A stretch of 64,000 bases of DNA, taken from NCBI GenBank assembly GCA_036386515.1, contig DASVVO010000069.1, positions 1-64,000 on the forward strand, read 5' to 3'. Position 1 is the stretch's first letter. Every line of letters begins with the position of its first letter. The notes beneath the pieces are model-generated. The model was not told where the DNA came from, ran no database searches, and worked only from the letters and a program-made list of their open reading frames with translations. A program made the position numbers and the translations under genes. The DNA comes from JAIVJZ01 sp036386515 (lineage in GTDB: Bacteria; Acidobacteriota; Blastocatellia; Pyrinomonadales; Pyrinomonadaceae). Below, one piece after another: positions 33,809 through 40,940 of the stretch.

Positions 33809-34645
33809 TTATTTCTTCTTCCTGCCGCGCGCCGGGGCTGCTACTACTGCGCCCTGCCTGCGCGTCTCGCCGTGGCCGACGCCGCGCGGCGCGGACGCCG
33901 GGTGTGCGGCGGCGGCGGCGACGCCCCTGAGCAATAGCTCCGTAAACTCCTCCGCGGCGCGCTCGTTGGTAATGTCGAGCAGGCGGCGACGCTTGTCCCA
34001 GAGCAGGTTGTTGAGCGAGTGATGGATGACCATGCCGAGGAAGCCGCGCACGACGATGGCCGGATCAACGTCGCGCATCGCGCCGTCGCGCTGGCGGTCG
34101 CGGATGTAAGAGCCGAGGAAGTCGTACAAGCCGCGCACGTTGCGATCCCAAAACATGTGCGCGAGTTCGTGGCCTTCGAGCGCGGAGTGGGTTAAGAGAC
34201 GCAGGAATTCCGTGTCGTGATCGTGGTGGCGCATCATGGCGAGCGCGAGACCTGTGAAGACGGCGCGGTCGTCTTTGCGCGCGAGCGCGTCGGGCACGAT
34301 GTCGGCCGGGCACTGGAGATTGTCGGCGCACGCCTTGTGGTCGAGGATCGCGCTGTAGAGTTCTTCCTTGTTGGCGAAGTGGCGAAAGACCATCGCCTCG
34401 GAGACGCCGGCCGCCTGCGCGATCTCTTTGGTGGTCGTGCCGCGAAAGCCGCGCTGCGAAAAGAGCCGCATCGCCACCTGCAAAATCTGCTTGCGGCGAT
34501 CTTCCCCGGCCATCCGCCCGCCGGGGGCTACCGCCGCCGTCGTCGTCGCTTCCGCCGCTTCTCCGCCGCCTGCGGGCGTTGACGGCGCGCCGCCCGTCGC
34601 GCCGCCGCCGCCGCTCGCACCCTTCGTCTCAAAGCCTCGACTCAT
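33809..34645 (-). CDS. TetR/AcrR-family repressor of the efflux operon
   Basis: The 278-residue protein contains a TetR HTH: RRKQILQVAMRLFSQRGFRG, TTTKEIAQAAGVSEAMVFRH, FANKEELYSAI. Residues 1-45 are a Gly/Ala/Thr-rich tail before the HTH, longer than usual, and the C-terminus is basic. The ligand-binding domain follows (Asn/His-rich GLALMMRHHDHDTEFLRLL). It is the first gene of the leftward operon with the adaptor, the RND pump and TolC, so it probably represses its own operon and responds to a pump substrate. A perfect palindrome overlaps its promoter. A GTG start at 34663 is also possible. Confidence 0.9.
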   Translation of the reverse strand: MSRGFETKGASGGGGATGGAPSTPAGGGEAAEATTTAAVAPGGRMAGEDRRKQILQVAMRLFSQRGFRGTTTKEIAQAAGVSEAMVFRHFANKEELYSAILDHKACADNLQCPADIVPDALARKDDRAVFTGLALAMMRHHDHDTEFLRLLTHSALEGHELAHMFWDRNVRGLYDFLGSYIRDRQRDGAMRDVDPAIVVRGFLGMVIHHSLNNLLWDKRRRLLDITNERAAEEFTELLLRGVAAAAAHPASAPRGVGHGETRRQGAVVAAPARGRKKK

Positions 34646-34681
34646 TCGCTCATTGCCTTTCACGTCGCCCGTCTCGATTCA

Positions 34682-34697
34682 AAGTAAGTACTTACTT
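34682..34697. promoter_or_regulatory. TetR operator (16-bp perfect palindrome)
   Basis: AAGTAAGTACTTACTT is a perfect palindrome directly upstream of tetR. It overlaps the -10 region of the leftward promoter, so a bound repressor would block transcription. Palindromes of this size and AT pattern are typical of TetR/AcrR operators. Confidence 0.78.
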
Positions 34698-34721
34698 ACC
34701 AAAGTACGTGTGCGCTGTCAA
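34693..34721 (-). promoter_or_regulatory. Promoter of the tetR-MFP-RND-tolC operon
   Basis: On the minus strand the -35 is a perfect TTGACA (34716-34721). A weak -10 (TAAGTA, 34693-34698) at 17 bp lies in the operator. Confidence 0.65.
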
Positions 34722-34789
34722 GTTCGTTTCAGGGAATTTTCGGAGTGAGAAATTTTGCCGCGCGCCTGTATTGTTCTAGACCTTCGCGC

Positions 34790-34795
34790 TATAAT
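34790..34795 (+). promoter_or_regulatory. Perfect -10 box (TATAAT), rightward
   Basis: TATAAT is preceded by a poor -35. It could drive the YqjD/YqjE-like operon from 35022, leaving a 5' leader of about 220 bp. Confidence 0.45.
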
Positions 34796-35021
34796 GCCGC
34801 GTACCTTTTCACAACAAAGTGAATGTCAGCCCTCGCGTCTGGAACCTCGCGCACTGGCGTGTCTGGGCGGCTTATGACATCGCCGCCGGTTTTAACCTCG
34901 TCGGCACGTTGTTTGCTCGCTCGACACTGGAAAGGCAAGAGATATGCGGGCGTTACCGAGTTCACGCGCACGCAGTAATTTAAAGAACGACTATCAATCG
35001 AAAGCTAAGGAGATAAGGAAC

Positions 35022-35516
35022 ATGTCACAAAACTTCGGAAACAACGATCCGCAAAACACGGGCGGCGCCAAGGGCACGACGGGCGGCAGCGGCATTTCAG
35101 CCGGCTCGGGCAGAACCGATGAAGGCACCACGCGCGACACCGGGACGACCGGCGGCGGCGGCAGCACGGGCGGGGGCGGCGCGACGGGCGGAGGCGCACT
35201 GTCCACGACGGGCGGCGCGGCTGGCGGCGGCGCGACGGGCGGCGCGGGCACGGCCACCGCACGCGAGGGACTGGCGGGCACGGCGCAGGAGTACGGCCAG
35301 AAGATCACGGATGCGGCCTCGACCGCCAAAGACTACGTGAGCGACAAAATCTCCGTGGCGGGCGACAAACTCAAAGACTTGCAGAACGTGGACTACCGGC
35401 AGGTGGCGGAAGACGCCAAGAACTACGCGCGCGAGAAGCCGGGGCAGGCTCTCTTGATCTCGGCGGCGGCGGGCTTCCTGATCGGGCTGCTGCTCAAGAG
35501 TTCGAACCGCCGTTAA
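35022..35516 (+). CDS. YqjD/ElaB-like membrane-anchored protein, Gly/Thr-rich N-terminus
   Basis: The 164-residue protein has a Gly/Thr/Ala-rich first half (about 5-85) of low complexity. A helical middle (KITDAASTAKDYVSDKISVA) follows, then a C-terminal membrane anchor QALLISAAAGFLIGLLLKS that ends SSNRR. The C-terminal half has the DUF883/ElaB-YqjD layout, whose E. coli members tether to the inner membrane and bind ribosomes. The ATG has an AAGGAGATAAGGAAC site. It heads a three-gene operon, so a role in envelope or ribosome control is inferred. Confidence 0.78.
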   Translation: MSQNFGNNDPQNTGGAKGTTGGSGISAGSGRTDEGTTRDTGTTGGGGSTGGGGATGGGALSTTGGAAGGGATGGAGTATAREGLAGTAQEYGQKITDAASTAKDYVSDKISVAGDKLKDLQNVDYRQVAEDAKNYAREKPGQALLISAAAGFLIGLLLKSSNRR

Positions 35517-35518
35517 TT

Positions 35519-35592
35519 CGGTTTCGGGTTTCAAGTTTCAGGTTACAGATTAAAAGCACATTTCAGCCACAAACCTGAAACTTGAAACTCTC
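35519..35592. repeat. STRR hairpin J (word GTTTCAG)
   Basis: GGTTTCGGGTTTCAAGTTTC on the left and CAAACCTGAAACTTGAAACT on the right. It sits between the first and second genes of the YqjD/YqjE-like operon. Confidence 0.8.
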
Positions 35593-35626
35593 ATTTTGCT
35601 ACATCAACGGCGAGGAGGGGTGAAAG

Positions 35627-36082
35627 ATGGCTGAATTAGAGAGGCGTGCGACGGCTGCCGCGCCCGCGACGGCGCAGCAGGCGGACATCGAAGGGCTGCC
35701 GGCGATGCTCGGGCGGCTCAGCGATCAGGTGATGACGCTGGTTGACGCCAAGATCGGTCTGGTCAAAGTCGAATTGAAAGAGGAGGCGGCCGCCTACGGC
35801 AGCAAGGTCGCGATGATCGCGGTGGGCGGCGTGCTCGCCGCCATCGGGTTCGCGCTCTTGAACGTGGCGGTCGCGTTCTTTATGGCGCGCCTCTTCTTCT
35901 ACTCTTTCACCCCGCCGATCAGCTACGCGCTCGGCTTCGTCGTGACGGGCGTGTTGTATCTCGTCATCGGTGGCATCCTCGTTGTCATGATGAAGAATCG
36001 TCTGGCCGCGCTCAACCCCGCGCCGGAGAGAACCCTCGAAGAATTCAGAAAGGATAAACAATGGCTGAAGAAAGAACTTTAG
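35627..36082 (+). CDS. YqjE-like (phage holin superfamily, DUF1469) membrane protein
   Basis: The 151-residue protein has a helical N-terminus (GLPAMLGRLSDQVMTLVDAK) and two membrane helices (about 65-85 and 100-125) with a charged C-terminus. This matches the DUF1469/YqjE superfamily. It is between a YqjD-like and a third membrane gene, as in E. coli yqjD-yqjE-yqjK. GAGGAGGGG precedes the ATG. Its role is not established; the name holin refers only to fold similarity. Confidence 0.8.
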   Translation: MAELERRATAAAPATAQQADIEGLPAMLGRLSDQVMTLVDAKIGLVKVELKEEAAAYGSKVAMIAVGGVLAAIGFALLNVAVAFFMARLFFYSFTPPISYALGFVVTGVLYLVIGGILVVMMKNRLAALNPAPERTLEEFRKDKQWLKKEL

Positions 36083-36903
36083 GCACCGCGCGCGCGCCTG
36101 AAACAACCGATATCGCCGACGACGACCTGACCAAGGCAGACCTTCAGCGTCGCATGGAAGAGGCGCGCGAATCAATCACGCAAACCGTTACGGAGATCAA
36201 GGACACGGTGACAACTCAATACCAGAACGTGAGGGAATCCATTTCGCAATCGCTCGACTGGCGCGAGCAGTATCGCCGCCGCCCCGTCGAGTTCACGGTC
36301 GCCGCGCTCGGCCTCGGCCTTCTCGTCGGCTACAGCGTCGGCGGCGTGTTCGGCCGCGACTCGGATATGCCCGAGCGTTTCTACGAGTCCGAGGGCGACG
36401 ATTACGATTTGGACGAAAGCCACGTCCGCACGCCCACCGAGCGCACCTTCGCCCCGCAGGCCATCCTCGGCGGCGCATACGGCTCGACGGCCTACTCGCA
36501 AACGCAGCAGCCGTCGTCGTCGTCCGCCGGTCGCGGCTACGAAGAGCAATCTTCCGCCTCCGCCTCCGCGGCCGAGGCGCGTCCGTCTTACAGCAGCGGC
36601 TACGAGGCCGCGCCCGCCGCGAACGAACCGCAGAAGCCCGGCATCTTCGATCGTTTCAAAGAGACGCCGGCCTACGACCGCTTGCAGGCGGAAGCGGCGA
36701 CGCTCGGCAATCGTTTCGTCGAAGAGTTGTCTAAGACGGCGCAGGCCGTCGTGCTGCCCGCGCTGCTCGGCAAACTCAAAGACCTGATCGGCATCGACCT
36801 CTCGACGCAACGCGAAGTCGCGCAACGGAGCAAGCTCGAACATCAAGCTGCCTCCTCGGGCGCGGCCACCGGCCGCGAGACGCAAACCGGCGGCTCGGTT
36901 TAA
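36061..36903 (+). CDS. DUF3618-like membrane protein with low-complexity C-terminus
   Basis: The 280-residue protein starts within the YqjE-like gene (22-bp overlap, translational coupling). Residues 20-60 (LTKADLQRRMEEARESITQT...) are a helix pattern like DUF3618. One membrane helix is at about residue 85 (FTVAALGLGLLVGYSVGG). Residues 110-200 are Ser/Gln/Tyr-rich and disordered, and the rest is amphipathic helix (FDRFKETPAYDRLQAEAATL). It is the last gene of the operon. Confidence 0.72.
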   Translation: MAEERTLGTARAPETTDIADDDLTKADLQRRMEEARESITQTVTEIKDTVTTQYQNVRESISQSLDWREQYRRRPVEFTVAALGLGLLVGYSVGGVFGRDSDMPERFYESEGDDYDLDESHVRTPTERTFAPQAILGGAYGSTAYSQTQQPSSSSAGRGYEEQSSASASAAEARPSYSSGYEAAPAANEPQKPGIFDRFKETPAYDRLQAEAATLGNRFVEELSKTAQAVVLPALLGKLKDLIGIDLSTQREVAQRSKLEHQAASSGAATGRETQTGGSV

Positions 36904-36911
36904 TGAGGCAG

Positions 36912-36950
36912 CGGTCGGGAGCGGCGCGCCCGGCGCGCCGCTCCCGACCG
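36912..36950. terminator. Strong hairpin after the YqjD/YqjE-like operon
   Basis: Perfect 19-bp arms (36912-36930 and 36932-36950, starting CGGTCGGGAGCGGCGCGCC) with a 1-nt loop, 8 bp after the stop codon. Confidence 0.8.
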
Positions 36951-37005
36951 TGGTCGAAGTTTGCCGCCGGGCTGTGTGCGGCATCAGGCAAGCAGGGTTA
37001 AGCGA

Positions 37006-37039
37006 GGAAGGGCGAGCGGCGCGAGTGGCTCGCCCTTCC
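37006..37039 (+). terminator. Rho-independent terminator
   Basis: GGAAGGGCGAG and CTCGCCCTTCC arms with a CTTTATTC tail. It is the second hairpin after the operon. Confidence 0.75.
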
Positions 37040-37128
37040 CTTTATTCAACCCGGAATGTTATTCAGCGAGACCAAACCACGCACCCCACGGATGCGGAGC
37101 GCACGCCGAAGGGCGCAACGTTAAGACG
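37040..37128. other. Intergenic region, nothing identified
   Basis: This part of the 471-bp gap from 36904 to 37374 shows no gene. The other parts are two terminators, an STRR block and the 37261-37374 upstream region of the lipid kinase, where I see no clear promoter. Confidence 0.35.
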
Positions 37129-37260
37129 TTTCAAATTTGAGATTTGAGATTTCAAATTTGAGATTATTTCAGATTTGAGATTTCAAATTTCAGATTTTAA
37201 ATTTGGGATGCCGGATTTCCGGTTCGAGATTTCAGAGTGCGAGTTTGAGATGTCGGATTG
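37129..37260. repeat. STRR block K (word GATTTGA / GATTTCAA)
   Basis: Near-tandem GATTTGAGATTTCAAATTTGAG words with diverging copies to the right (GGGATGCCGGATTTCCGG). Because TTTGAGATTTCAAA is itself nearly palindromic, several hairpins are possible. It is the most AT-rich element of the set. Confidence 0.75.
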
Positions 37261-37374
37261 GGGAGCGCACATGATTTCGCCTCCGCACGAGTTTCACCGA
37301 TTTGGCTCCGCGTCCGGGGCGGCGCGGCTTAACGTTGACGCACTAAACGTTCTTTGCCGACGGCGAGAATAACG

Positions 37375-38370
37375 ATGGCTCTTGAACCGGCAGCGCAATT
37401 GACGGTCAGCCCGAACGCGGCGGGTGAGACGGCGGGGGGCGTGGCAACCGCTTCCGCGCCCACGCGCGTCGAGATCATCTTGAACGCGTCGGCCGGGAGC
37501 GGCGATCAAGAGGCGGCGCAGGAAACGCTCGCGGAGATTTTCGCGGCTCACGACCGTTGGGACGCGCATGTCTCGCTCGCCCGCGACGGCGCGCAGATCG
37601 TGGAACTCGCGCGGCAGGCCGCATCCGACGGCGACGTGCGGATCGTCGTCGCGGGCGGCGGCGATGGGACGGTCAACGCCGTCGCCTCGGAACTCGTCGG
37701 CACGGACAAGACGCTCGGCGTGCTCCCGCTCGGCACGCTCAACCATTTCGCCAAAGATTTGGGCATTCCGCTCGACCTCGAAGGCGCGGCGCGCAACATC
37801 GTCACGGGCGAGACGATGAAAGTTGACGTGGGCGAAGTCAACGGGCGCATCTTCATCAACAATTCGAGTCTCGGCCTCTACCCGTCGATCGTGCGTCACC
37901 GCGAGAAACAGCAGGAGCGTCTGGGGCGCGGGAAATGGTTCGCCGCCTTCTGGGCGACGCTCGAAATCTTTCGCCGCTATCCGCTGTTCGGCGTGCGGCT
38001 CAGCGCGGACGGGCAAGAGTTCCGACGCCGCACGCCCTTCGTCTTCATCGGCAACAACGAATACCAGATGGACGCCTTCAACCTCGGCGCGCGCTCCTGC
38101 CTCGACGCGGGGCATCTCAGCCTGCACCTGACGCGCGACATCGGCCGCTGGGGACTCGTGCGCCTCGCCGCGAGCGCGCTCTTCGGGCGGCTGCGCGAGT
38201 CGAAAGATTTCGACGCGCTTTGCGCCAAAGAGGTTTGGATCGAGACGCGCCGCGCGCGCCTGCGCGTCGCCACGGACGGCGAAGTCACCATCATGCGCTC
38301 GCCGCTCTACTACGCAGTCCGACCCGGCGCGCTGCGGGTCATAGCACCCAAAAGAAAGGATGAGGGATGA
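37375..38370 (+). CDS. Diacylglycerol-type lipid kinase 2 (DagK_cat family)
   Basis: The 331-residue protein is a paralog of 24599-25540. After an Ala-rich start, VEIILNASAGSGDQEAA opens the kinase domain. The motif GGGDGTVNAVASELVG and LGTLNHFAKDLGIP (TLNHFA in place of TGNDFA) give the nucleotide site; YegS-type enzymes show the same variation. The C-terminal residues Asp-Glu-Gly and the TGA stop are encoded by the first repeats of hairpin L. Phosphorylation of a lipid at the inner membrane is inferred. It is next to a metallophosphoesterase. Confidence 0.9.
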   Translation: MALEPAAQLTVSPNAAGETAGGVATASAPTRVEIILNASAGSGDQEAAQETLAEIFAAHDRWDAHVSLARDGAQIVELARQAASDGDVRIVVAGGGDGTVNAVASELVGTDKTLGVLPLGTLNHFAKDLGIPLDLEGAARNIVTGETMKVDVGEVNGRIFINNSSLGLYPSIVRHREKQQERLGRGKWFAAFWATLEIFRRYPLFGVRLSADGQEFRRRTPFVFIGNNEYQMDAFNLGARSCLDAGHLSLHLTRDIGRWGLVRLAASALFGRLRESKDFDALCAKEVWIETRRARLRVATDGEVTIMRSPLYYAVRPGALRVIAPKRKDEG

Positions 38371-38447
38371 GGGATGAGGGATGAAAGGGACATTTGAGAG
38401 CCTCAACGCTTTTCTGATTCATCCCTCATCCCTCATCCCTCATCCCT
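38357..38447. repeat. STRR hairpin L (word GGGATGA / TCATCCC)
   Basis: GGGATGA repeats (38357-38383) pair with TCATCCC repeats (38418-38447). It uses the same word as hairpin B and supplies the stop codon of the lipid kinase (TGA at 38368-38370). Confidence 0.87.
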
Positions 38448-38454
38448 TCGCAGT

Positions 38455-39297
38455 ATGCGAACCATCGTACATCTCTCCGATCTGCATTTCGGGCGAATCG
38501 ATCAGGCGATCATCGAGCCGCTGGCGACGACGGTGGCGGAGATCAAGCCGGACGTGGTGGTCGTGTCGGGCGACCTGACGCAGCGCGCGCGCACGGAACA
38601 GTTTCAGGAGGCGCGCGAGTTTCTGGACGAGTTGCCGCACCCGCAGATCATCGTGCCCGGCAATCACGACGTGCCGCTCTACAACGTCTTCCAGCGTTTC
38701 CTCGAACCGCTCGACAAGTATCGTCGCTACATCACGGACGACCTCGAACCGTTTCACGCGGACGAGGAGATCGCCGTGCTCGGCGTCAACACGGCGCGCT
38801 CTCTGACCATCAAGGACGGGCGCGTCAACGAGGAACAGGTGGCGCGCATCCGCGAACGGCTGTGCCCCTACGCCGACGACGTGACGAAGTTCATCGTGAC
38901 GCATCATCCCTTCGACATCCCGGAAGGCCACGAACGCGAGGCCGACCTCGTCGGGCGCGCGCAGATGGCGATGGAGGCTCTGGCGACGTGCGGCGCGGAC
39001 GTGTTGCTCTCCGGCCACCTGCACGTCAGCCACACGGGGCACACCGCCAAGCGTTACAAGATCAGCGGCTACTCCGCGCTCGTCGTCCAGGCGGGCACGG
39101 CCACCTCCACGCGCGTGCGCGGCGAAGTCAATTCCTTCAACGTCATCCGCGTCGAGCACCCATACATCGAGGTCAAACGCCTCGCGTGGCAGCCCGACCG
39201 CGCCGCCTTCTCGACGGCCTCGACCGAAAACTTCGTCCACACGCCCGAAGGCTGGGCGCGCCTCGCCGACGGCGCGGAATCGGGGATCAATACGTGA
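38455..39297 (+). CDS. Metallophosphoesterase, CpdA-like
   Basis: The 280-residue protein is a calcineurin-like phosphoesterase. Metal ligands are in HLSDLHFGR, VVSGDLTQRA, IVPGNHDVPLY and LSGHLHVSHTG. The layout matches class III cyclic-nucleotide phosphodiesterases (CpdA, cAMP) and related lipid phosphatases. It has no signal peptide, so it acts in the cytoplasm. It follows the lipid kinase, separated only by the repeat hairpin, so a link between the two reactions is possible but not shown. Confidence 0.9.
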   Translation: MRTIVHLSDLHFGRIDQAIIEPLATTVAEIKPDVVVVSGDLTQRARTEQFQEAREFLDELPHPQIIVPGNHDVPLYNVFQRFLEPLDKYRRYITDDLEPFHADEEIAVLGVNTARSLTIKDGRVNEEQVARIRERLCPYADDVTKFIVTHHPFDIPEGHEREADLVGRAQMAMEALATCGADVLLSGHLHVSHTGHTAKRYKISGYSALVVQAGTATSTRVRGEVNSFNVIRVEHPYIEVKRLAWQPDRAAFSTASTENFVHTPEGWARLADGAESGINT

Positions 39298-39487
39298 GGG
39301 GAACGGGGTAAGGGGGAAAGGGGAAGGGGTAAAGGGTAAAGGAAACGGCGAGGGCGAGATGCTATGCCCCGCCGCCGCCCCTTCAACCGGCGCGATTGCC
39401 CATGCTTCAATCTTTCATTTGCTTTCGCCTTCCCCCCTTTAACCTTTCCCCTTTACCCCTTTCCCCCTTCACCCTTCCCCTTCTCAT
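39297..39487. repeat. STRR hairpin M (word AAAGGGG / AAAGGGT)
   Basis: GGGGTAAGGGGGAAAGGGGA (39304-39345) on the left and CCCCTTTAACCTTTCCCCTT (39433-39482) on the right, with a loop of about 90 bp. It fills most of the gap between the phosphoesterase and TPR genes and uses the same word as hairpin N. Confidence 0.8.
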
Positions 39488-39576
39488 TGACACTCACCTC
39501 GCCCGTCCTTAGACTCGCTACTCCCCGGCCGAGTTTGTGCGAAACAATTTCTCAACCTTCTGTTAAGGAGCAGTAC

Positions 39577-40821
39577 ATGCTTGCAACTCAACCACGCGTG
39601 CGTCGCCGGTCGCGCGCCGTTCCGGTCGCCGTCTTCTTCATGCTCGTGTTGCTCGCGGGCATCGCGCCGCCCGTTCTCTTCGCGCAGGGCGCGGCCAACT
39701 TCGAGGCGGAGAAACGCCGCGCCATCCAACTCATCGAAAACTCGAACGCGACGGAAGCCCTGCCCATTCTGGAGCGACTCTCGAACAGCAACCCCGAAGA
39801 CGGCCAGGTGATGTTCTACTTCGGCTTCGCCCTGCTCGCCAACTCGAACACGCTCAAGGAGGCGAGCGCGCGCAAGCAATCACGCATCCGCGCCCGCGCC
39901 GCGATGCTCAAAGCGCGCGAGTCCGGCTACCGGAGTCCGCTCCTTGACTCGATCCTCGAAGACATCCCGGCCGACGGCGGCGAGGAGGCTAAATACTCCG
40001 CCAACAAGGAAGCCGACGCGGCGATGCACGAGGGCGAGGCGGCCTTCGTCAAGGGCAACCTCGACGCCGCGCTCGCCGCCTACCAGCGCGCCCTCGCGCT
40101 CGACCCGAAACTCTACACGGCCGCTCTCTTCGCGGGCGACATGTACTTCAAAAAAGGCCAGCCCTTCAAAGCCGCCGAGTGGTATGAGCGCGCCATCTCG
40201 ATCGACCCCGACCGCGAGACGGCCTACCGCTATTCGGCCAGTCCCTTGATGGAGGCGGGCAAAATCGAGGAGGCGCGCGCGCGCTACGTCGAGGCGTTCA
40301 TCGCAGAGCCTTTCAACCGCCTCGCGCGCGCCGGGTTAGTACGCTGGGCGGAGGCGGCCGGCGTCCAACTCGCGCACCCCGACATCGTGGTGCCGACAAA
40401 CGTCACGCCGCTCAAAGACAACAAGCTGACGATCAACATAGACCCCGGCGCGGGCGAGCGTGCCGACGGCTCAATCGCGTGGCTGACTTACGGCATCTCG
40501 CGCGCGGCGTGGGCGACGGGCAAGTTTGCCAAAGAGTTTCCGAACGAGAAAGAGTATCGCCATACCCTGCGCGAAGAGGCCGACGCGCTGCGCCTGGTGG
40601 TCGAATCGGTCAAGACGCAGATGAAGGAGAACAAGGTCAAGACGCTCGACCCCTCGCTCGCGCGTCTCGTCAAACTGCACGAGGCAGGTCTGCTCGAAGC
40701 CTACATTCTCTACGCCCGTGTCGATCAGGGCATCGCGCAGGACTACGCCGAATACCGCAAAACCAACCGCGACAAGTTGCGCCGTTATTTGATGGAGTAC
40801 GTGACGGCGAAGAAGAAGTAA
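39577..40821 (+). CDS. Exported TPR-repeat protein
   Basis: The 414-residue protein has a signal peptide (residues 12-36, cleavage near LFAQGA). TPR motifs follow at about 45-80 (NSNPEDGQVMFYFGFALL), 155-190 (GNLDAALAAYQRALALDPKL) and 190-225 (YFKKGQPFKAAEWYERAISI). The C-terminal 150 residues are helical and lack TPR signatures. AAGGAG lies 6 bp before the ATG. TPR proteins usually mediate protein binding; no partner is evident in the neighbourhood. Confidence 0.88.
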   Translation: MLATQPRVRRRSRAVPVAVFFMLVLLAGIAPPVLFAQGAANFEAEKRRAIQLIENSNATEALPILERLSNSNPEDGQVMFYFGFALLANSNTLKEASARKQSRIRARAAMLKARESGYRSPLLDSILEDIPADGGEEAKYSANKEADAAMHEGEAAFVKGNLDAALAAYQRALALDPKLYTAALFAGDMYFKKGQPFKAAEWYERAISIDPDRETAYRYSASPLMEAGKIEEARARYVEAFIAEPFNRLARAGLVRWAEAAGVQLAHPDIVVPTNVTPLKDNKLTINIDPGAGERADGSIAWLTYGISRAAWATGKFAKEFPNEKEYRHTLREEADALRLVVESVKTQMKENKVKTLDPSLARLVKLHEAGLLEAYILYARVDQGIAQDYAEYRKTNRDKLRRYLMEYVTAKKK

Positions 40822-40824
40822 GCA

Positions 40825-40940
40825 GGGGCGAAGGGTAAAGGGTAAAGGGTAAGGGGTAAAGGGGAAGACGGAGAGCCTGAGTGCCTTCCGTCTTCCCCTT
40901 TCACCTTTACCCCTTACCCCTTACCCTTTACCCTTCTTTA
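40825..40940. repeat. STRR hairpin N (word AAAGGGT)
   Basis: AAGGGTAAAGGGTAAAGGGT on the left and ACCCCTTACCCCTTACCCTT on the right. It lies between convergent genes and reaches the M28 stop codon (40938-40940). Confidence 0.85.
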
